From an uncultured Bacilli bacterium (GTDB taxonomy: Bacteria; Bacillota_I; Bacilli_A; RF39; UBA660), in NCBI GenBank assembly GCA_947623925.1, contig CANQID010000003.1:20788-84787 (forward strand): 64,000 nucleotides of DNA. The letters are read 5' to 3'. Position 1 is the stretch's first letter; each line of letters starts with the position of its first letter. The notes beneath the pieces are model-generated. The model had not been told where the DNA came from. It did not search any database and saw only the letters and a program-made list of their open reading frames with translations. Position numbers and translations under genes: made by a program. Of this stretch, positions 34,052-44,407 are shown piece by piece.

Positions 34052-35416
34052 CTATTTTATTTTACTTATTAATTTGTTAATTTCATTTTTAAAATTTTCA
34101 TCATTAGAGATTTCTTTTTTAATTTTATCTACAGAATGCATAACAGTTGTATGATCTTTTCCTCCAAATTCCATTCCTATTTTAGGAAGTGATTCTTCGA
34201 GTGCTATTCTACATATGTACATAGCAACTTGTCTTGGAATAGATATATTAGAGTTTCTTTTTTTACTTTTCATGTCTTCAACCGTAATATTATAATGTTC
34301 TGCTACTATTTGTTGTACTTGTTCAACTTTATTTTTCGAAATAATACTTTTAACAAAATAATCTTTTAGAGCTTCTATAGCTAAATCTAATGTTATTTCA
34401 GAACCATTCATCATAACAGCATAAGCAGAAACTCTAATAATTGCTCCTTCTAGTTTTCTTACATCAGAAGTACAATTACTTGCAATATATTCTTTAACAT
34501 CTTCTGGAAAAACTGAAGATATGTTATTTACTTCAATTTTTTTATTAATTATATCCATTCTTAAATCAAAATCTGGGGGTTCTATATCTATAGTTAATCC
34601 CCAATTAAATCTTGTTCTAAGGCGTTCTTCTAGTTTATTTAAATCATCGGGTGATCTGTCAGAAGATATTATTATTTGTTTGTTATTACAATGTAATTCA
34701 TTAAATGTATTAAAAAATTCTTGTTGTGTTTTATTTGCAATTTCTAGATATTGTATATCATCTATCATTAATACATCAATGTCCCTATATTTTTTCTTAA
34801 ATGAATCAACTTCTTCAAAGTTATTTTCATTTTTATTTTTTCTATATATATTTATAAAATCTTCGACAAATTTTTCACTTGTTACATATAAAACTTTCAT
34901 ATTTGAGTTTTTTGTTATGTAATTTCCTATAGCATGCATAAGATGAGTTTTACCAAGTCCACTTTTTCCAAATATAAACAAAGGATTATACATATATCCT
35001 GGTTTTTCTGCAACTGCTAACGAAGTAGCTTTAGCAAATTTATGTTTATTACTTTGTCCTACTACAAAATTATCAAATGTATATTTAGGATCTAGATTAG
35101 ATTCAAATGGTACTGAAGGAACCCCTATTTCATTAGTATCTATTGTAATATTATTTTTTAATTCTTCTTCTAAAACATATTCAAAATTAAAATTAGTTCC
35201 TGTTATTTCAGTAAATAATTCTACTACTAAATCATTATAATTTTCTTTCAAATGTTTTTTGTGAACAGACATAGGAACAAGTACTTTTGCGCAATTTTCA
35301 TCAAGTGAAATTAATTTCGTATCAGCAAACCATGTATCAAAATGCATTGGATTAATTTGTTCTTTCATTTTTTCTAAAAATAAATTCCATATATTATCTA
35401 TATCCATAAAGTACAC
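34052..35416 (-). CDS. dnaA: Chromosomal replication initiator DnaA
   Basis: FGKSGLGKTHLMHAIGNY, DVLMIDDIQYL, C-term GGKDHTTVMHSVDKIKKE; start may be the internal MDIDNIWN. Confidence 0.98.
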   Translation of the reverse strand: MYFMDIDNIWNLFLEKMKEQINPMHFDTWFADTKLISLDENCAKVLVPMSVHKKHLKENYNDLVVELFTEITGTNFNFEYVLEEELKNNITIDTNEIGVPSVPFESNLDPKYTFDNFVVGQSNKHKFAKATSLAVAEKPGYMYNPLFIFGKSGLGKTHLMHAIGNYITKNSNMKVLYVTSEKFVEDFINIYRKNKNENNFEEVDSFKKKYRDIDVLMIDDIQYLEIANKTQQEFFNTFNELHCNNKQIIISSDRSPDDLNKLEERLRTRFNWGLTIDIEPPDFDLRMDIINKKIEVNNISSVFPEDVKEYIASNCTSDVRKLEGAIIRVSAYAVMMNGSEITLDLAIEALKDYFVKSIISKNKVEQVQQIVAEHYNITVEDMKSKKRNSNISIPRQVAMYICRIALEESLPKIGMEFGGKDHTTVMHSVDKIKKEISNDENFKNEINKLISKIK

Positions 35417-35772
35417 CTCTAATAATTAATTAACTATATTTTACATTAAATTTTATAAAATTTAAACAAATATAACAAAAAAAAAGAAAAAATATTTTTT
35501 CCACAAAAAAAATGTAATAAAAAAGATTGTATTTAAATATTAATTAATAGTTTTAAACATAAATGTTAAAAAAAAATTAACACATGTAAAAATATTAATA
35601 TAACTTTTCAACATAATATGTGGAAAAATAAAAAATATTATGAGATTAATATAAGAAACATGTGGAAAGAAATGTTAAAAAACAATATTATAAAAAATTA
35701 TTGACAAAAATAGTTTTAATCTATATAATTATTAAAGCAAACGAAAAATTTATGAATTCAGGAGGTGGAATA
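35417..35772. other. Putative oriC region (dnaA-rpmH divergent intergenic)
   Basis: Very AT-rich, strand switch point, DnaA-box-like TTTTCCACA at 35497..35505(+), 35619..35627(-), CTTTCCACA 35661..35669(-). Confidence 0.7.
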
Positions 35773-35895
35773 ATGAAAAGAACATTTCAACCAAATAATA
35801 GAAAAAGAAGTAAAAAAATGGGTTTTTTAGCACGTATTAATACAAAGATGATTAGTTCAAGAAGAAGAAAAGGTCGTAAAGTACTAGCTCATTAA
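35773..35895 (+). CDS. rpmH: 50S ribosomal protein L34
   Basis: [40 protein letters not shown] preceded by ggaggtgg; the longer ORF start at 35662 is not needed. Confidence 0.97.
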   Translation: MKRTFQPNNRKRSKKMGFLARINTKMISSRRRKGRKVLAH

Positions 35896-35896
35896 T

Positions 35897-35928
35897 ACAA
35901 CCACTGATATACAGTGGCTTTTTATTAT
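35897..35928 (+). terminator. Hairpin after rpmH
   Basis: ccactgatatacagtggctttttatt. Confidence 0.6.
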
Positions 35929-35940
35929 AAAGAGGTAAAT

Positions 35941-36279
35941 ATGAAGAAGATAAATATATTACAAAAGAGTTCAGATTTTGAAAGAATAATTAAAAATAAC
36001 AAGTCATATAAATATAAAGATTATATAATATATATAGAAAAAAATGATTCTAATATTTATCATTTTGGAATATCAGTAGGTAAAAAAATAGGAAATGCGG
36101 TTACTAGAAATAAAGTTAAAAGACAAATAAAAAATATAATTGATAAAAAAAACTATCAAAAAGGATTTAATTGTATTATAATAGTTGGTAAAGGCATTAC
36201 AGAAAGAACATTTAATGAAATGGAAAATAATTTAATGAATGCTTTCAATAATTTAAATATAATAAAAGGAGAAAATTAG
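35941..36279 (+). CDS. rnpA: Ribonuclease P protein component
   Basis: MKKINILQKSSDFERIIKNNK...GISVGKKIGNAVTRNKVKRQIKNII. Confidence 0.95.
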   Translation: MKKINILQKSSDFERIIKNNKSYKYKDYIIYIEKNDSNIYHFGISVGKKIGNAVTRNKVKRQIKNIIDKKNYQKGFNCIIIVGKGITERTFNEMENNLMNAFNNLNIIKGEN

Positions 36280-37215
36280 ATGAAAAAAAACATAAAAAAG
36301 GTACTTGCTGTATTTCTTATATTAATTTCACTAACGGGTTGTTCAACTACTCTAGTAGATGAAAATAAACAAGTAGTAAGAAATCCAGAAACAGGACAAA
36401 ATTTAACTAAAAACATACTATGCCAACCAGAAAATGATACAGTTAGAAAATTATATGTAGATAATGGGGTAGAACTTGATAGTCTGCCAAAATGTAATGA
36501 ATATAAAATAACATCAGGTGGATATGAAGGAATATGGACTTCTATATTTGTAAAACCGATTGCATGGGTTATAATAATGCTTGGAAAACTTATTAATAAT
36601 TATGGTATAGCAATAATATTACTAACTTTAGCAATACGTCTTATATTATACCCATTAACTAAAAAAACAGCATTACAATCTGAACTTATGAAAAAAGCCC
36701 AACCAGAATTAAATAAACTAGAAAAAAAATATAAAAATAATCAGTCTCAAGAAGCAATGATGCAAAAATCACAAGAGATGATGCTTATATATAAGAAATA
36801 TAAGATAAATCCTTTATCTGGATGTATATTTGCTTTTATACAAATTCCTCTTTTCTTCGCTTTTTACGAGGCAATGAATAGAGTTCCTGCAATATTTGAA
36901 GGAAATTTAATAGGATTTCAACTTGGTACAAGCCCAATGACTGCTATAACGAATGGTAAATTTTATTATATTATTTTTGTTATTTTAGTCGTTTTAGCAA
37001 CTTATTTCTCATTTAAATTAAATAAAACTGCTTCGATAGGTGAAGATCAAGAAAAACAAATGAAAATGATGACAAATATATCTACTATATTTATAGGTAT
37101 TGCATCTTTTACGATGTCTACAGCAATAGAACTTTATTGGATATTCAATAGTGGATTTACAATTTTACAAAATATAATAGTAAAAAGGAGTAAGAAAAAT
37201 GATAATGTCATATAG
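36280..37215 (+). CDS. yidC: Membrane protein insertase YidC/SpoIIIJ (lipoprotein)
   Basis: Lipobox LISLTGCS; GIAIILLTLAIRLILYPLTKKTALQSELMKKAQPELNKLEKKYKNN. Confidence 0.96.
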   Translation: MKKNIKKVLAVFLILISLTGCSTTLVDENKQVVRNPETGQNLTKNILCQPENDTVRKLYVDNGVELDSLPKCNEYKITSGGYEGIWTSIFVKPIAWVIIMLGKLINNYGIAIILLTLAIRLILYPLTKKTALQSELMKKAQPELNKLEKKYKNNQSQEAMMQKSQEMMLIYKKYKINPLSGCIFAFIQIPLFFAFYEAMNRVPAIFEGNLIGFQLGTSPMTAITNGKFYYIIFVILVVLATYFSFKLNKTASIGEDQEKQMKMMTNISTIFIGIASFTMSTAIELYWIFNSGFTILQNIIVKRSKKNDNVI

Positions 37216-37813
37216 TTATGAAGGAAAAACAAAAGAAGAAGCAATCGAAAAATGCATAAATGATTTAAATGTAGAAGAAAATGAATTATACATAAAAGAG
37301 AATATTCAAGAAGGTGGTTTATTTAAATCAAAAAAATATCAAATAACTTGCTATAAAAAACAAGATATAATTGATTACATAAAAAAATATATTAAAAATA
37401 TTTCAGATGGTATGAAAATTGATATTAAAGCTGAAATAAAAACAATAAATGATAGTATAAATATAATTTTAGTTTCAGACAAAAATCCTATTTTAATAGG
37501 AAAAGAAGGAAAAACATTAAAATCATTAGAAATTTTATTAAGACAGTCTTTAAAAGTTCAAACTGGTATGAGTATAAAGTTAAATTTAGATATTTCAAAT
37601 TATAAAGCAAAAAAAGTAAAAAATATGCAATATCAAGTAAAACAAATAGCAAAAGATGTTTTAAAATCACATGTTGAGGCTAAATTAGATCCAATGAATT
37701 CTTATGAAAGAAGAATAGTTCATACATTAATTTCAGAATTTGATAATTTATGTACAGAAAGTGTTGGAGAAGAACCAAATAGATGTGTTGTTATAAAATA
37801 TAAAGAAGATTAG
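37199..37813 (+). CDS. khpB: RNA-binding protein Jag/KhpB
   Basis: YSYEGKTKEEAIEKCINDLNVEENEL; KH + R3H (DPMNSYERRIVHTLIS). Confidence 0.94.
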   Translation: MIMSYSYEGKTKEEAIEKCINDLNVEENELYIKENIQEGGLFKSKKYQITCYKKQDIIDYIKKYIKNISDGMKIDIKAEIKTINDSINIILVSDKNPILIGKEGKTLKSLEILLRQSLKVQTGMSIKLNLDISNYKAKKVKNMQYQVKQIAKDVLKSHVEAKLDPMNSYERRIVHTLISEFDNLCTESVGEEPNRCVVIKYKED

Positions 37814-37911
37814 TCTTCTTTTTATTATAAATTGTAATATAAACATGAGTTATATTTACTATAAATTAATTATATGATACAATTTATTTAATTTACAAAA
37901 GAGGAAATATT

Positions 37912-38430
37912 ATGAAATTATTATATATAGGAAAACCAAATAAACAAGAATTTTTTGAAATAATAGATGAAATACTAAATTCAGAAGAATATCAAAAAAG
38001 AAAAAAATATAAACACCATGGAGAAAAAAGCGTATATAACCATTGTTTATCAGTTTCAATGAAATCATATAAAATTGCTAAAGTAATGGGAATGGATTAT
38101 AAAAGTGCTGCTATAGGAGGACTTCTTCATGATTTTTATTATAAACCATGGCAAGACAATAAAGAAAAAACACCATTATTAAAAAAACATGGTTTTGTTC
38201 ATGCAAAAGAAGCATTAATTAATTCAAAAAAAAATTATCCACAGTATATGAATAAAAGAGTTGAAAATATAATAGTTAGACATATGTTTCCACTTAATAT
38301 AACACCACCAAGGTATATAGAAAGTTGGGTTATAACAATTGTAGATAAATATGTTTCAATGGAAATATTTAAAAAACCATCTAAGTTATTAATGTATGTA
38401 GGTATAAAAGTAGGTGAAAAAAATGAATGA
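37912..38430 (+). CDS. HD-domain hydrolase
   Basis: HGEKSVYNHCLSVSMKSYKIA...AAIGGLLHDFYY. Confidence 0.85.
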   Translation: MKLLYIGKPNKQEFFEIIDEILNSEEYQKRKKYKHHGEKSVYNHCLSVSMKSYKIAKVMGMDYKSAAIGGLLHDFYYKPWQDNKEKTPLLKKHGFVHAKEALINSKKNYPQYMNKRVENIIVRHMFPLNITPPRYIESWVITIVDKYVSMEIFKKPSKLLMYVGIKVGEKNE

Positions 38431-39775
38431 TACTATTGCAGCAATCTCAACATCAACAGGAGGTGCAATATCAATAATAAGAGTAAGTGGTGAAGATGCT
38501 ATAAAAATTACAAATAAAATATTTTCAGGTAAAAATTTATTAGAAGTTAATAGTCATACAATTAACTATGGATATATTAAAGAAAACGACAAAATAATAG
38601 ATGAAGTTTTAGTTAGCGTTATGAAAGAACCAAATACATATACTAAAGAAAATATAATAGAAATTAATTGTCATGGTAGTATTGCATCAGTATCAAAAAT
38701 ATTAGAATTATTATTACAAAACGGATGTAGATTAGCAGAACCGGGAGAATTTACAAAAAGAGCCTTTTTAAATGGAAGATTAGATTTAATAGAGGCTGAA
38801 AGTGTAATGGATATAATAAATTCAAAAACAAATGAATCACTTGATTTATCAATAAGACAATTAACAGGTGAAGGAACTAAAATGATATCAAGTTTAAGAG
38901 AAAAAATATTATCGTTACTTGCTAATATAGAAGTTAAAATTGATTATCCAGAATATGAAGATATAGAAGATGTAACACATAAACAACTATTAAAAGATAT
39001 AGATAATATACAATTAGAAATGAATAAAATATTAGAAGAAAGTAAAAATGCAAAAATAATTAAAGATGGCATCACCACATCGATAATAGGAAAAACAAAT
39101 GTTGGTAAAAGTAGTATTTTAAATATGTTAATAGGAGAAGAAAAAGCAATTGTAACAAATATTGAAGGAACAACAAGAGATATAGTAGAAGGAAGCATAA
39201 ACATAGATGGAATAATATTAAACTTAATAGATACGGCAGGTATTAGAAAAACAGAAGATGTAGTTGAAAATATAGGCGTAAAAAAAAGTCTAGATGCTAT
39301 AGAAAAGTCAGAACTTATTTTACTAGTATTAGATAATAATAGAAAATTAGATGAAACAGAATATGAATTACTAGAAAAGTTAAAAAATAAAAATTATATT
39401 ATAATTATAAATAAAAATGACTTAAAATCAAATATAAATATAGAAAAACTAGATAAAGAAAAAATAGTTTATATAAGTGCTTTAAATAAAGAAGGATTAA
39501 CAGATTTAAAACAAAAAATAAAAGAAATATTTAATATAAATAAAATAAAGACAACAGATATGACATACTTAACAAGTTCAAGAAGCATTGCTCTTTTAAA
39601 AGAAGCAATAAATAAAATACCTCAAATAAAAGAAGCAATAAAAAATAATTTACCAATAGATATGATAGAAATAGATATAAAAGAAATTTGGAATATTTTA
39701 GGTAAAATAATAGGAGAAACATATGAAGATGAACTTATAAATAAATTATTTAGTCAATTTTGTTTAGGAAAATAA
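38423..39775 (+). CDS. mnmE: tRNA modification GTPase MnmE
   Basis: DTIAAISTSTGGAISIIRVSG, GKTNVGKSSILNMLIGEEKAIVTNIEGTTRD, C-terminal FCLGK. Confidence 0.98.
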   Translation: MNDTIAAISTSTGGAISIIRVSGEDAIKITNKIFSGKNLLEVNSHTINYGYIKENDKIIDEVLVSVMKEPNTYTKENIIEINCHGSIASVSKILELLLQNGCRLAEPGEFTKRAFLNGRLDLIEAESVMDIINSKTNESLDLSIRQLTGEGTKMISSLREKILSLLANIEVKIDYPEYEDIEDVTHKQLLKDIDNIQLEMNKILEESKNAKIIKDGITTSIIGKTNVGKSSILNMLIGEEKAIVTNIEGTTRDIVEGSINIDGIILNLIDTAGIRKTEDVVENIGVKKSLDAIEKSELILLVLDNNRKLDETEYELLEKLKNKNYIIIINKNDLKSNINIEKLDKEKIVYISALNKEGLTDLKQKIKEIFNINKIKTTDMTYLTSSRSIALLKEAINKIPQIKEAIKNNLPIDMIEIDIKEIWNILGKIIGETYEDELINKLFSQFCLGK

Positions 39776-39874
39776 TAATATATTTCTAAATAAAAATTAT
39801 ATTTATATAAGGAATTTTATTTCTTTTTTTTTACTAAAATGGTACAATATAATTATGCAGAAAGTAGGTGTGAT

Positions 39875-40231
39875 ATGAAAGGATTTACTTTAGTAGAATT
39901 AATGATTGTCATAATATTACTTGGGTTAATTGCTCTAACAACAGTACCTGTTATTATTAGTAATATAAATGATTCAAAAGAAAAACTTTATAATGAACAA
40001 GTTATCTTGCTTGAAAACGCAACTAAAAGGTGGACTATTTATCACACAAATGAAGTAGAAAAAACTGAAGATTTTTCAAGATGCGTTACAATAGAAGAAT
40101 TAGAAAAAGAAAATTATATAGAAGATAAGAAAGTAATAAATCCAAAAACAAATGAATATATGAATGGTTGTGTAGAAATAAAATATGATCAAGAGTATAA
40201 TCAATTTACATATAAATATAAAGAAGCATAG
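39875..40231 (+). CDS. Type IV pilin-like / pseudopilin with N-terminal methylation motif
   Basis: MKGFTLVELMIVIILLGLIALTTVPVIISNINDSKEK; prepilin G^FTLVE motif. Confidence 0.88.
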   Translation: MKGFTLVELMIVIILLGLIALTTVPVIISNINDSKEKLYNEQVILLENATKRWTIYHTNEVEKTEDFSRCVTIEELEKENYIEDKKVINPKTNEYMNGCVEIKYDQEYNQFTYKYKEA

Positions 40232-40244
40232 TAGGGTGATACAA

Positions 40245-41030
40245 ATGGGTAAAATTATAGCTTTAGTAAATCAAAAGGGGGGTGTTGGTAAAACAACATC
40301 TAGTATAAATTTAGCTGCATCTTTAGGTGCATTAAAAAGGAGAGTATTATTAGTAGATTTAGACCCACAAGGAAATACAACTACAGGCATAGGAATAGAT
40401 AAATCAACAATAAAAAAAAGTATATATGACTTATTACTTGACAATGCAGAATTATCAGAGGCCATAATAAAAACAAACTTTAAAAATCTATATGCAATAC
40501 CTGCTACTATAAATTTAGCAGGTGTAGATATTGAACTAATGGAAAAAAGTAGATTAGAGCCGGGATTTTCAAAAGGAGGACAATTAAAAAAATATTTAAG
40601 TGTTGCAAAAAATATGTTTGATTATATAATAATAGATTGTCCACCAAGTTTAGGAATTTTAACTACAAATGCACTTACTGCATCAGATTCAGTTATAATA
40701 CCTGTACAATGTGAATTTTTTGCACTCGAAGGAATAATGCAACTTATTAATACAATAATGCTTGCCCAAAAAAACTTAAATCCATCATTAGATATTGAAG
40801 GAGTTTTACTTACTATGTTAGACAATAGAACTAATTTAGGATTAGAAGTAGTAGAAGATATAAAAAGTTATTTTAAAGAAAGAGTTTATGATACAATAAT
40901 ACCTAGACTTGTTAGATTATCTGAAGCACCAAGCCATGGAAAACCAATAATTGCATATGATCCACATAGCAGAGGAACTGAAGCATATTTAAATTTAGCT
41001 AAAGAGGTGATTGAAAGAAATGGAAACTAA
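40245..41030 (+). CDS. parA: Chromosome partitioning ATPase ParA/Soj
   Basis: MGKIIALVNQKGGVGKTTSSINLAASLGALKRRVLLVDLDPQGN; start moved from 40185. Confidence 0.96.
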   Translation: MGKIIALVNQKGGVGKTTSSINLAASLGALKRRVLLVDLDPQGNTTTGIGIDKSTIKKSIYDLLLDNAELSEAIIKTNFKNLYAIPATINLAGVDIELMEKSRLEPGFSKGGQLKKYLSVAKNMFDYIIIDCPPSLGILTTNALTASDSVIIPVQCEFFALEGIMQLINTIMLAQKNLNPSLDIEGVLLTMLDNRTNLGLEVVEDIKSYFKERVYDTIIPRLVRLSEAPSHGKPIIAYDPHSRGTEAYLNLAKEVIERNGN

Positions 41031-41898
41031 AAAAAGAGCACTTGGTAGAGGATTAGAAGAATTATTTAATAACGAAAATTTAGATTTGCAAAGTTTAGAA
41101 TCTAAAATATATGAAACTGCTAGTAATGAAGAAGTAATCGAAGTTCCTATAGAAGAATTAAGACCAAATCCATATCAACCAAGAAAAGTATTTAATGAAG
41201 AAGCATTAAAAGAATTAGCTGATTCTATAAAAGAACATGGTGTAATTCAACCAATAATCGTTAAAAGAAGTATAAAAGGCTATGAAATAATAGCAGGAGA
41301 AAGAAGATATAGAGCTTCTAAATTAGCAGGATTACAAAAGATACCTGCACTTATAAGAAATTTTACAGATAATCAAATGATGGAAATTGCACTATTAGAA
41401 AATTTACAAAGAGAAAATTTGAATGCAATAGAAGAAGCAATTGCTTATAAAAAAATGATTGAAAAACTTAATTTAACACAAGATGAATTATCAAAAAAAG
41501 TTGGAAAAAGTAGAAGTCATATAACAAATATAATTGGTTTATTAAGACTTCCAAAAGAAGTTCAACAAATGTTAGTTGATTCTAAAATAACAATGGGACA
41601 TGCAAGAGCACTAAGTAAATTAGAATCAGATGAAGAAATAATAAAGCTTGCTAATAAAATTATAAATGAAAAATTACCAGTAAGAAAAACAGAAGAAGAT
41701 TTAAGTTTGCAAAATTTAGAAAAGAAAATTAAAATAAATAGAGCCGCTTCAAAACTAAATGAATTTAAATATGTAGAAGACTTATTACGTGATAAATTAG
41801 ATACTAAAGTAAAAATAAAAGATAAAAAAATTGAAATATCATTTACGAATACAGCAGATTTAAATAGAATACTTGAAGTTTTAAATGTTAAGGAGTAA
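41020..41898 (+). CDS. parB: Chromosome partitioning protein ParB/Spo0J
   Basis: KKRALGRGLEELF, NPYQPRKVFNEEALKELADSIKEHGVIQPIIV, IAGERRYRASKLAG, ENLQRENLN. Confidence 0.96.
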   Translation: METKKRALGRGLEELFNNENLDLQSLESKIYETASNEEVIEVPIEELRPNPYQPRKVFNEEALKELADSIKEHGVIQPIIVKRSIKGYEIIAGERRYRASKLAGLQKIPALIRNFTDNQMMEIALLENLQRENLNAIEEAIAYKKMIEKLNLTQDELSKKVGKSRSHITNIIGLLRLPKEVQQMLVDSKITMGHARALSKLESDEEIIKLANKIINEKLPVRKTEEDLSLQNLEKKIKINRAASKLNEFKYVEDLLRDKLDTKVKIKDKKIEISFTNTADLNRILEVLNVKE

Positions 41899-41901
41899 TG
41901 T

Positions 41902-42702
41902 ATGAAAATTCTTGAATTTGTATTAGTAAAAGAAGTTGTTTATCCTGTTTTAATTATTTTACTTTCAGCATTAATATATATAATTATAAAAAATTTTACG
42001 AAAAGATTATTTAGTGTTAAAGTAAAAAAAATAGACATAAAGAAAAAAAATACTGCTTGTAGTGTAATAATAAACCTTGAAAAATCTTTTATAATCATAG
42101 TAGCGTTTTTAATGATTTTAAGTGTATATGGAGTAGATACTATGGCTTTAGTAACTTCTTTAGGAATAGTTGGAGTAGTTGCAGGTTTGGCTGTACAAGA
42201 TACTTTAAAAGATTTTGTTTCTGGAATTTCTATAATCTTTGAAAATAAATTTTGTGTAGGTGACAATATAACAGTAAATGATTTTAGAGGAGATGTTATA
42301 GAACTTGGAATGAAAACAACTAAAATAAAATCATATACTGGTGAAGTTTTAATAATACCAAATCATTTAATAGATAAAGTTATTAATCACAGTATTGATA
42401 AATCATTAGCTATCGTAGATATTGGAGTTTCATATGAAGAAAATTTAGATAAAGTAGAAAATGTACTAGAGGAATTGTGCAAAAACTTGACAAAAGAGTT
42501 AAAATGTCTAAAAGGAGAAGTACAATTGCTTGGTATTAATGATTTAGCGTCATCTTCTATAAAATATAGAATAACTGCTGATACAGTTGCAATGGAAAAC
42601 TATAAAATAGAAAGAGAAATAAGAAAACAAATAAAAGTTGCTTTTGATAAAAATAAAATAAATATTCCATATGATCAGGTGGTAGTACATAATGAAAAAT
42701 GA
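41902..42702 (+). CDS. MscS-family small-conductance mechanosensitive channel
   Basis: SLGIVGVVAGLAVQDTLKDFVSGISIIFENKFCVGD...IPNHLI. Confidence 0.93.
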   Translation: MKILEFVLVKEVVYPVLIILLSALIYIIIKNFTKRLFSVKVKKIDIKKKNTACSVIINLEKSFIIIVAFLMILSVYGVDTMALVTSLGIVGVVAGLAVQDTLKDFVSGISIIFENKFCVGDNITVNDFRGDVIELGMKTTKIKSYTGEVLIIPNHLIDKVINHSIDKSLAIVDIGVSYEENLDKVENVLEELCKNLTKELKCLKGEVQLLGINDLASSSIKYRITADTVAMENYKIEREIRKQIKVAFDKNKINIPYDQVVVHNEK

Positions 42703-42877
42703 TTATAAATTAAATACAATAGTAGAAATGAAAAAACAGCATCCTTGTGGATCAAAAAATTTTGAAATTATAAGATTAGGAGCAGATATAAAAATAAAAT
42801 GCGTACAATGTGGTAGAATTATAATGCTACCTAGAATAGAGTTTAACAAGAAAATAAAAAAAATTGTTACCTATTAG
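42692..42877 (+). CDS. DUF951 (YyzM-like) protein
   Basis: VEMKKQHPCGSKNFEIIRLGADIKIKCVQCGRIIMLPRIEF. Confidence 0.93.
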   Translation: MKNDYKLNTIVEMKKQHPCGSKNFEIIRLGADIKIKCVQCGRIIMLPRIEFNKKIKKIVTY

Positions 42878-42886
42878 GAGGTAAAT

Positions 42887-44392
42887 ATGAAAAAACACAA
42901 AGATAGAAAGAAAAAATATATAGGAACTATATCCATATTATTGATATTGATAATTTTTGTCATGATTCTAAGTTTGATTTTTAATAAATTAGGAATAAAT
43001 GGTCAAAAAACATCTATAAATAATGGATTATTAGAATCATCTCTAATTACAATAAATAATGCTTTTTCAATAGATGGAATAAAATTTATATTAGGAAATA
43101 TATTTTCAAATAGTAACATTTTAAAACCATTACTTATTCTTATTTTATCAGTTATGTGTACAAGCATACTAGAATCAAGTGGGATTTTAAATCATATTTT
43201 TTCTAGATTTGGAAAATTAAAAACACCAATAATTACATTTTTTACATCACTAATATCAATAGTATTTGTATTTTTTGGAGAATATAGCTATTTATTTCTT
43301 TTCCCATTTATAGGTGCTGTATATAAAGTAATGGGTAGGAACTCACTAGTTGGTATAATAACAGTGTTTTTATCAATAACATTTGGTTATGGATTTGGAA
43401 TATTTATGAATAATGACCAATATTCATTAGGACTTTTAACAGAACAAGCTGCGACACTAGATGTCGATCCATCATATAAATTCAATATTTTTTCAATGAA
43501 TTATATAATGGTTATTGGTACATTTTTACTTGCTTTTGTTTTAACATTTTTTATTGAAAAAACAATAATGTCAAAATATAAAAAATTAGAAAAAAGTGAA
43601 TCTGAATATAATTATTCAAAAATTGCATTAATAATATGTGGCATTATATTTATAATAGGAACTTTGTTAGTTATTGTATGTATATTACCAAGTAGTCCTT
43701 TATTAGATAATGCAAGTTCAAGTTATATGGCTAAATTATTTGGTGAACAGTCTGTAATCAAGGATGGTTTAATATATATAATTTTATTAATTTTTATTTT
43801 AATAGGAAGTATATATGGTAAAATAACTAAAAACTTTTCAAATGATGTAGAGGCAAACCTTGGAATTACTACTGGTTTTCAAGATTTAGGATTTACATTT
43901 GCAGTTATATTTTTTGTAACACAATTAATTTCTATATTAGATTATACAAATATAGGTGCTGTTCTTGTAACAGGTTTAACTAATTTAATAAGTGTTGTTG
44001 ATTTTTCTGGTTTATTTTTAATTATTTCTTTTATATTAATAACAATTATTATGACAATAGTAGTACCTGACTTACTAGATAAATGGACATTAATGTCACC
44101 TATTATAGTTCCATTATTTATGAGAGCAAACATTACTCCAGAATTTTGTCAATTTTTGTATGTAATTTCAAATTCATTTGCAAGATGTGTAACTCCGATA
44201 TTTATGTATCTTTTAATAATGATGGGATTTATGCAAAAATATAATACTGAATGTCATGAAATTACAATATTAGGTACTTTAAAAATTATGATGCCAACTA
44301 TTTTATGGGTAATTGGAATTATAATAGTATTTGTATTATTATGGTATATTTCAGGATTACCTGTTGGAATAAGCGGATATCCAACTTTATAG
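42887..44392 (+). CDS. AbgT-family-like (YfcC/AbgT superfamily) membrane transporter
   Basis: Multi-pass membrane protein; NSLVGIITVFLSITFGYGFGIFMNNDQYSLGLLTEQAATL-type pattern; PDLLDKWTLMSPIIVPLFMRANITPEF. Confidence 0.7.
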   Translation: MKKHKDRKKKYIGTISILLILIIFVMILSLIFNKLGINGQKTSINNGLLESSLITINNAFSIDGIKFILGNIFSNSNILKPLLILILSVMCTSILESSGILNHIFSRFGKLKTPIITFFTSLISIVFVFFGEYSYLFLFPFIGAVYKVMGRNSLVGIITVFLSITFGYGFGIFMNNDQYSLGLLTEQAATLDVDPSYKFNIFSMNYIMVIGTFLLAFVLTFFIEKTIMSKYKKLEKSESEYNYSKIALIICGIIFIIGTLLVIVCILPSSPLLDNASSSYMAKLFGEQSVIKDGLIYIILLIFILIGSIYGKITKNFSNDVEANLGITTGFQDLGFTFAVIFFVTQLISILDYTNIGAVLVTGLTNLISVVDFSGLFLIISFILITIIMTIVVPDLLDKWTLMSPIIVPLFMRANITPEFCQFLYVISNSFARCVTPIFMYLLIMMGFMQKYNTECHEITILGTLKIMMPTILWVIGIIIVFVLLWYISGLPVGISGYPTL

Positions 44393-44407
44393 ATAGGGGG
44401 GAATATT

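Noticed and set aside
41020-41898. Possibility that this ParB is the Noc orthologue
   Set aside because: It is operonic with ParA, has the short KKRALGRGLEELF N-terminus of Spo0J and no extension; the copy after rsmG fits Noc better.
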